Shown here in pieces: positions 62,128 through 64,000 of a stretch of DNA of 64,000 bases. Position 1 is the stretch's first letter; each line of letters begins with the position of its first letter. The translations under genes were made by a program, and so were the position numbers. The notes below the pieces were generated by a model. The model ran no database searches. It saw nothing but the letters and a program-made list of their open reading frames with translations, and was not told the origin of the DNA. This DNA comes from Halobacillus litoralis (GTDB taxonomy: Bacteria; Bacillota; Bacilli; Bacillales; Halobacillaceae), in the NCBI RefSeq assembly GCF_009856445.1, contig NZ_WMFA01000012.1, positions 27,680-91,679 of the forward strand, read 5' to 3'.

Positions 62128-62499
62128 TTACTGGCCTTGAGTTTCCTTCTGATACCGCTTCTTATTGTATCTCTCATCAAAATCTTTTCCTTCTAAAGAT
62201 TTGTCCATCGTCAAAGGTTGATCGCAATGCATACACGCATCCACACGACCAAGCATCTTGGTCGGTTTTTCACAGGATGGACAAATGATTTGTACGGTCT
62301 TTGTAGAAAGCATACCAATCCAGAAATAGACGACTGTACTTAGGCCGACAAATACCATGCCTAAGATCATGAATGTAGCCATGGCCCACATCACATCTTT
62401 GAATAACAACCCGATGTACATCACGCCGATGCCAAGGAAAATCAACCAGAAAGCAAAAGAACGAATCTTGTTGATTTTGCTGCTGTATTTTAACGCCAC
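62128..62499 (-). CDS. ygzB: YgzB-like membrane protein (UPF0295)
   Basis: 123 residues: two membrane helices (about 14-33 and 38-62) and a C-terminal zinc-ribbon-like part with Cys pairs CPSC and CMHC. The family is typical of Bacillaceae; function unknown. The place between perR and ygxA equals that in B. subtilis. Confidence 0.9.
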   Translation of the reverse strand: MALKYSSKINKIRSFAFWLIFLGIGVMYIGLLFKDVMWAMATFMILGMVFVGLSTVVYFWIGMLSTKTVQIICPSCEKPTKMLGRVDACMHCDQPLTMDKSLEGKDFDERYNKKRYQKETQGQ

Positions 62500-62632
62500 T
62501 CAGGGTCCCTCCTTACTATCTACCACGTAGTATAGCATATTTTCTTTAGGCAAATATAATAGGAAAAAAGGAATTTGCCTAAACATAGCGAATAAACACA
62601 AGGAAAGGGAAATTGAATGTGGGGGAAAGAGT

Positions 62633-63517
62633 ATGGAAGATCTATTACGCCCGATTTATCAAGAAAAAGCCAGTCAGAGTAACACGCTGGGCATTCTTAT
62701 ATTAGAAAAGAAGAAACCAATCAGCCCTGTGACCGATAATTTTGATGTCATTCTATTCATCATTGTTCGGGACGCGGAGGAACTATGGTATGTGAAACAT
62801 TATGAATTTGAAAATAAGTCAGCAGCGATGCATATAGTGGATGAAAAGCTTCTCCAGCATTGGATTGATACAAGTTCTTATCGTCGAGCTGTAGAATGGG
62901 TGATCAATGGCAACATCATTTTCGAGAGAAATGAGTATCTGACCAACCTGAAGGAACACTTGAGGGAGTTCCCTCAACAAAACCGCAATTTAAAGAAAGC
63001 CATTGAATTTGCTAAGTTGATTCGTAGTTATAGTGAATCCAAAGACTTGTTTGATTCCGAGCAGTACCTTGATTCTTATAGCCGCATGGTGAATTCTCTT
63101 CATTATCTAGCCCGGTTATCCATTATTGAAAAAGGTTTCCATCCAGAAGTGACAGTGTGGAATCAGGTGAAGCGGATTGAACCGGAGATCTATAAACTTT
63201 ACCAGGAACTTATTGAAAGTGGTGAACCGACAGATAAAAGAATACAGTTGATGATTCTGGCTGTTGAACACTCGATTAGTAAAAGATCAAGAGCGAGTGC
63301 TCAGCATTTGTTGGAGTTGATGAATGAAAGGGAAGAACCCTGGTCGTTTGGAGAACTGAAAGTGCATCCTGAAATTCAGGAATATATCCTGGACTTATCT
63401 TCCATGATTGAATATCTTGTAGACCATGATGTCATTGAAGTTGTACCTCAGGATACGAAAGGGCCTCAAATCTTCCATAGAAGATACAAGCCTGTCGGGG
63501 AATATATGGATCAATAA
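62633..63517 (+). CDS. ygxA: YgxA-like nucleotidyltransferase-related protein
   Basis: 294 residues, soluble. The N-terminal part (NTLGILILEKKKPISPVTDNF) resembles a nucleotidyltransferase-like fold with an acidic motif NFDVILFIIV, and the C-terminal two thirds is helical. No complete catalytic motif is evident. In B. subtilis ygxA precedes rrnD, as here it precedes an rRNA operon. GGGGGAAAGAGT lies before the ATG. The activity is unknown. Confidence 0.85.
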   Translation: MEDLLRPIYQEKASQSNTLGILILEKKKPISPVTDNFDVILFIIVRDAEELWYVKHYEFENKSAAMHIVDEKLLQHWIDTSSYRRAVEWVINGNIIFERNEYLTNLKEHLREFPQQNRNLKKAIEFAKLIRSYSESKDLFDSEQYLDSYSRMVNSLHYLARLSIIEKGFHPEVTVWNQVKRIEPEIYKLYQELIESGEPTDKRIQLMILAVEHSISKRSRASAQHLLELMNEREEPWSFGELKVHPEIQEYILDLSSMIEYLVDHDVIEVVPQDTKGPQIFHRRYKPVGEYMDQ

Positions 63518-63563
63518 AAAGATCCCCTCTTCTGAAAGGGAAACGGAAGAGGGGATCTTTTTG
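63518..63563 (+). terminator. Terminator of ygxA
   Basis: AAAGATCCCCTCTTC/GAAGAGGGGATCTTT stem with a 13-base loop and T-run. Confidence 0.9.
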
Positions 63564-63573
63564 TAAAAAGTTA

Positions 63574-63603
63574 TTGACGGAAGAAATCACCCCATGCTAT
63601 ATT
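63574..63603 (+). promoter_or_regulatory. rrn promoter P1
   Basis: TTGACG, 18 bases, TATATT. Preceded by AAAAAGTTA, and followed by a GTCGCATTAAGAG module that can fold into GTCGC/GCGAC. Confidence 0.75.
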
Positions 63604-63660
63604 AATAAGCGTCGCATTAAGAGAGCGACATCGAGCGTAATAAATTCATGAAAAAAGTTG

Positions 63661-63689
63661 TTGACACAAAACAACAGACATGATAAATT
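63661..63689 (+). promoter_or_regulatory. rrn promoter P2
   Basis: TTGACA, 17 bases, TAAATT. The same AAAAAGTTG upstream and a second copy of the GTCGCATTAAGAG module downstream. Confidence 0.8.
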
Positions 63690-63756
63690 ATTACTTGTCG
63701 CATTAAGAGGGCGGCAAGCCGCGAACGGCTCAAAAAAATAAATCACAAAAAAGTTA

Positions 63757-63785
63757 TTGACATAAATAACTGGACGTGATACACT
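63757..63785 (+). promoter_or_regulatory. rrn promoter P3
   Basis: TTGACA, 17 bases, TACACT, with AAAAAAGTTA upstream. Followed by a diverged module (GAGTCGCTGTTTTGAGCGGC) and the leader motif GATCTTTGAAAACTGAAC, which is common in Bacillus rrn leaders. Confidence 0.85.
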
Positions 63786-63932
63786 AATTGAGTCGCTGTT
63801 TTGAGCGGCAATCAAAACATTTGATCTTTGAAAACTGAACGAACCAACCAGTACGTCAAAACATTTCTTCTTTATAGAAGAGATTTGAAACAAAGCACAT
63901 TCGGTGTGCAAATGAGCAAGTCAAACTTAACT

Positions 63933-64000
63933 TTTATGGAGAGTTTGATCCTGGCTCAGGACGAACGCTGGCGGCGTGCCTAATACATGCAAGTCGAGCG
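63933..64000 (+). rRNA. rrs: 16S ribosomal RNA, 5' end (partial)
   Basis: The sequence GAGAGTTTGATCCTGGCTCA and the following GGACGAACGCTGGCGGCGTG is the universal start of bacterial 16S rRNA. The gene continues beyond the window. Start taken by alignment of AGAGTTTGATC to position 8. Confidence 0.97.

Overview
The window is a stretch of chromosome from a Bacillaceae (low-GC Gram-positive, endospore-forming) bacterium. The evidence is three spore genes (an sspK-like and an sspE-like SASP gene and a YjcZ-type mini-protein), Bacillus-type riboswitch, T-box and TRAP signals, and long synteny with the Bacillus subtilis yfh-yga-rrnD region. The acidic proteins, the osmolyte/oxalate-type transporters and the type of intergenic repeat suggest a halotolerant genus such as Halobacillus, but that is inference. 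No prophage, plasmid, transposase or CRISPR is visible.

Layout. 1-4.4 kb: a partial lipid-anchor-like protein with a disturbed 5' end, an SDR enzyme, and a complete sigY-yxlCDEFG operon (ECF sigma factor, its regulators and an ABC exporter) with a textbook autoregulatory promoter. 5.2-11.9 kb: trpEDCFBA plus a trpG at the distal end; the trp leader carries eleven (G/U)AG triplets typical of TRAP control, and five more GAG triplets sit exactly on the trpG ribosome-binding site. 12.4-16.9 kb: a sodium:solute symporter, tRNA-Ala(GGC), an OFA-family MFS transporter, a PAP2 phosphatase and a Pmp3/YqaE mini-protein. 16.9-18.9 kb: queCDE under a preQ1-I riboswitch. 19.2-22.1 kb: argGH behind a T-box leader with a probable arginine specifier. 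22.2-25.4 kb: an unknown protein, a LysM-M14 peptidoglycan peptidase and a DEAD-box helicase. 25.5-28.7 kb: yrrT-luxS-mccA-mccB, a methionine-to-cysteine recycling operon. 29.4-34.5 kb: a YteA-like protein, twin Lin0512-family proteins, a sulfonate/taurine-type ABC importer and a secreted DUF4163/DUF3298-like protein. 34.5-38.4 kb: a cluster of DnaA boxes, a GNAT gene behind a tRNA-like leader RNA, a sortase with its cell-wall substrate, and an amidohydrolase. 38.7-64 kb: the yfh-yga block (yfhF, recX, a HAD phosphatase, glcT-ptsG-ptsH, a 21-bp tandem-repeat array, yfhH, sspK, yfhJ, yfhP, mutY, yfhS, a LytE-like endopeptidase, sspE, ygaC, ygaD, ygaE, hemL, a K+ channel, bcp, a 2-hydroxyacid dehydrogenase, pduO, perR, ygzB, ygxA), ending in three tandem promoters and the first bases of a 16S rRNA gene.

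How the parts work together. Amino-acid supply is controlled mostly at RNA level (TRAP for Trp, T-box for Arg, preQ1 for queuosine). The two sulfur operons share a near-identical motif ending in GGAATTATAA next to their promoters, suggesting one cysteine-responsive repressor of CymR type. Sugar uptake (glcT-ptsG-ptsH) uses an antiterminator/RAT switch and cre-like sites, but ptsI is not next to ptsH. Cell-wall genes (sortase pair, LysM peptidases) and envelope-stress genes (sigY, YqaE) are scattered through the window.

The most unusual items are the tRNA-like leader before the GNAT gene, the TRAP-like site on the displaced trpG, the family of palindromic intergenic repeats (five loci, eight units), the 21-bp tandem array whose units each contain a Shine-Dalgarno-like GGAGATG, a candidate attenuator/small RNA before ygaE, and a six-box DnaA cluster. 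All functional calls rest on reading the sequence; no database search was possible.
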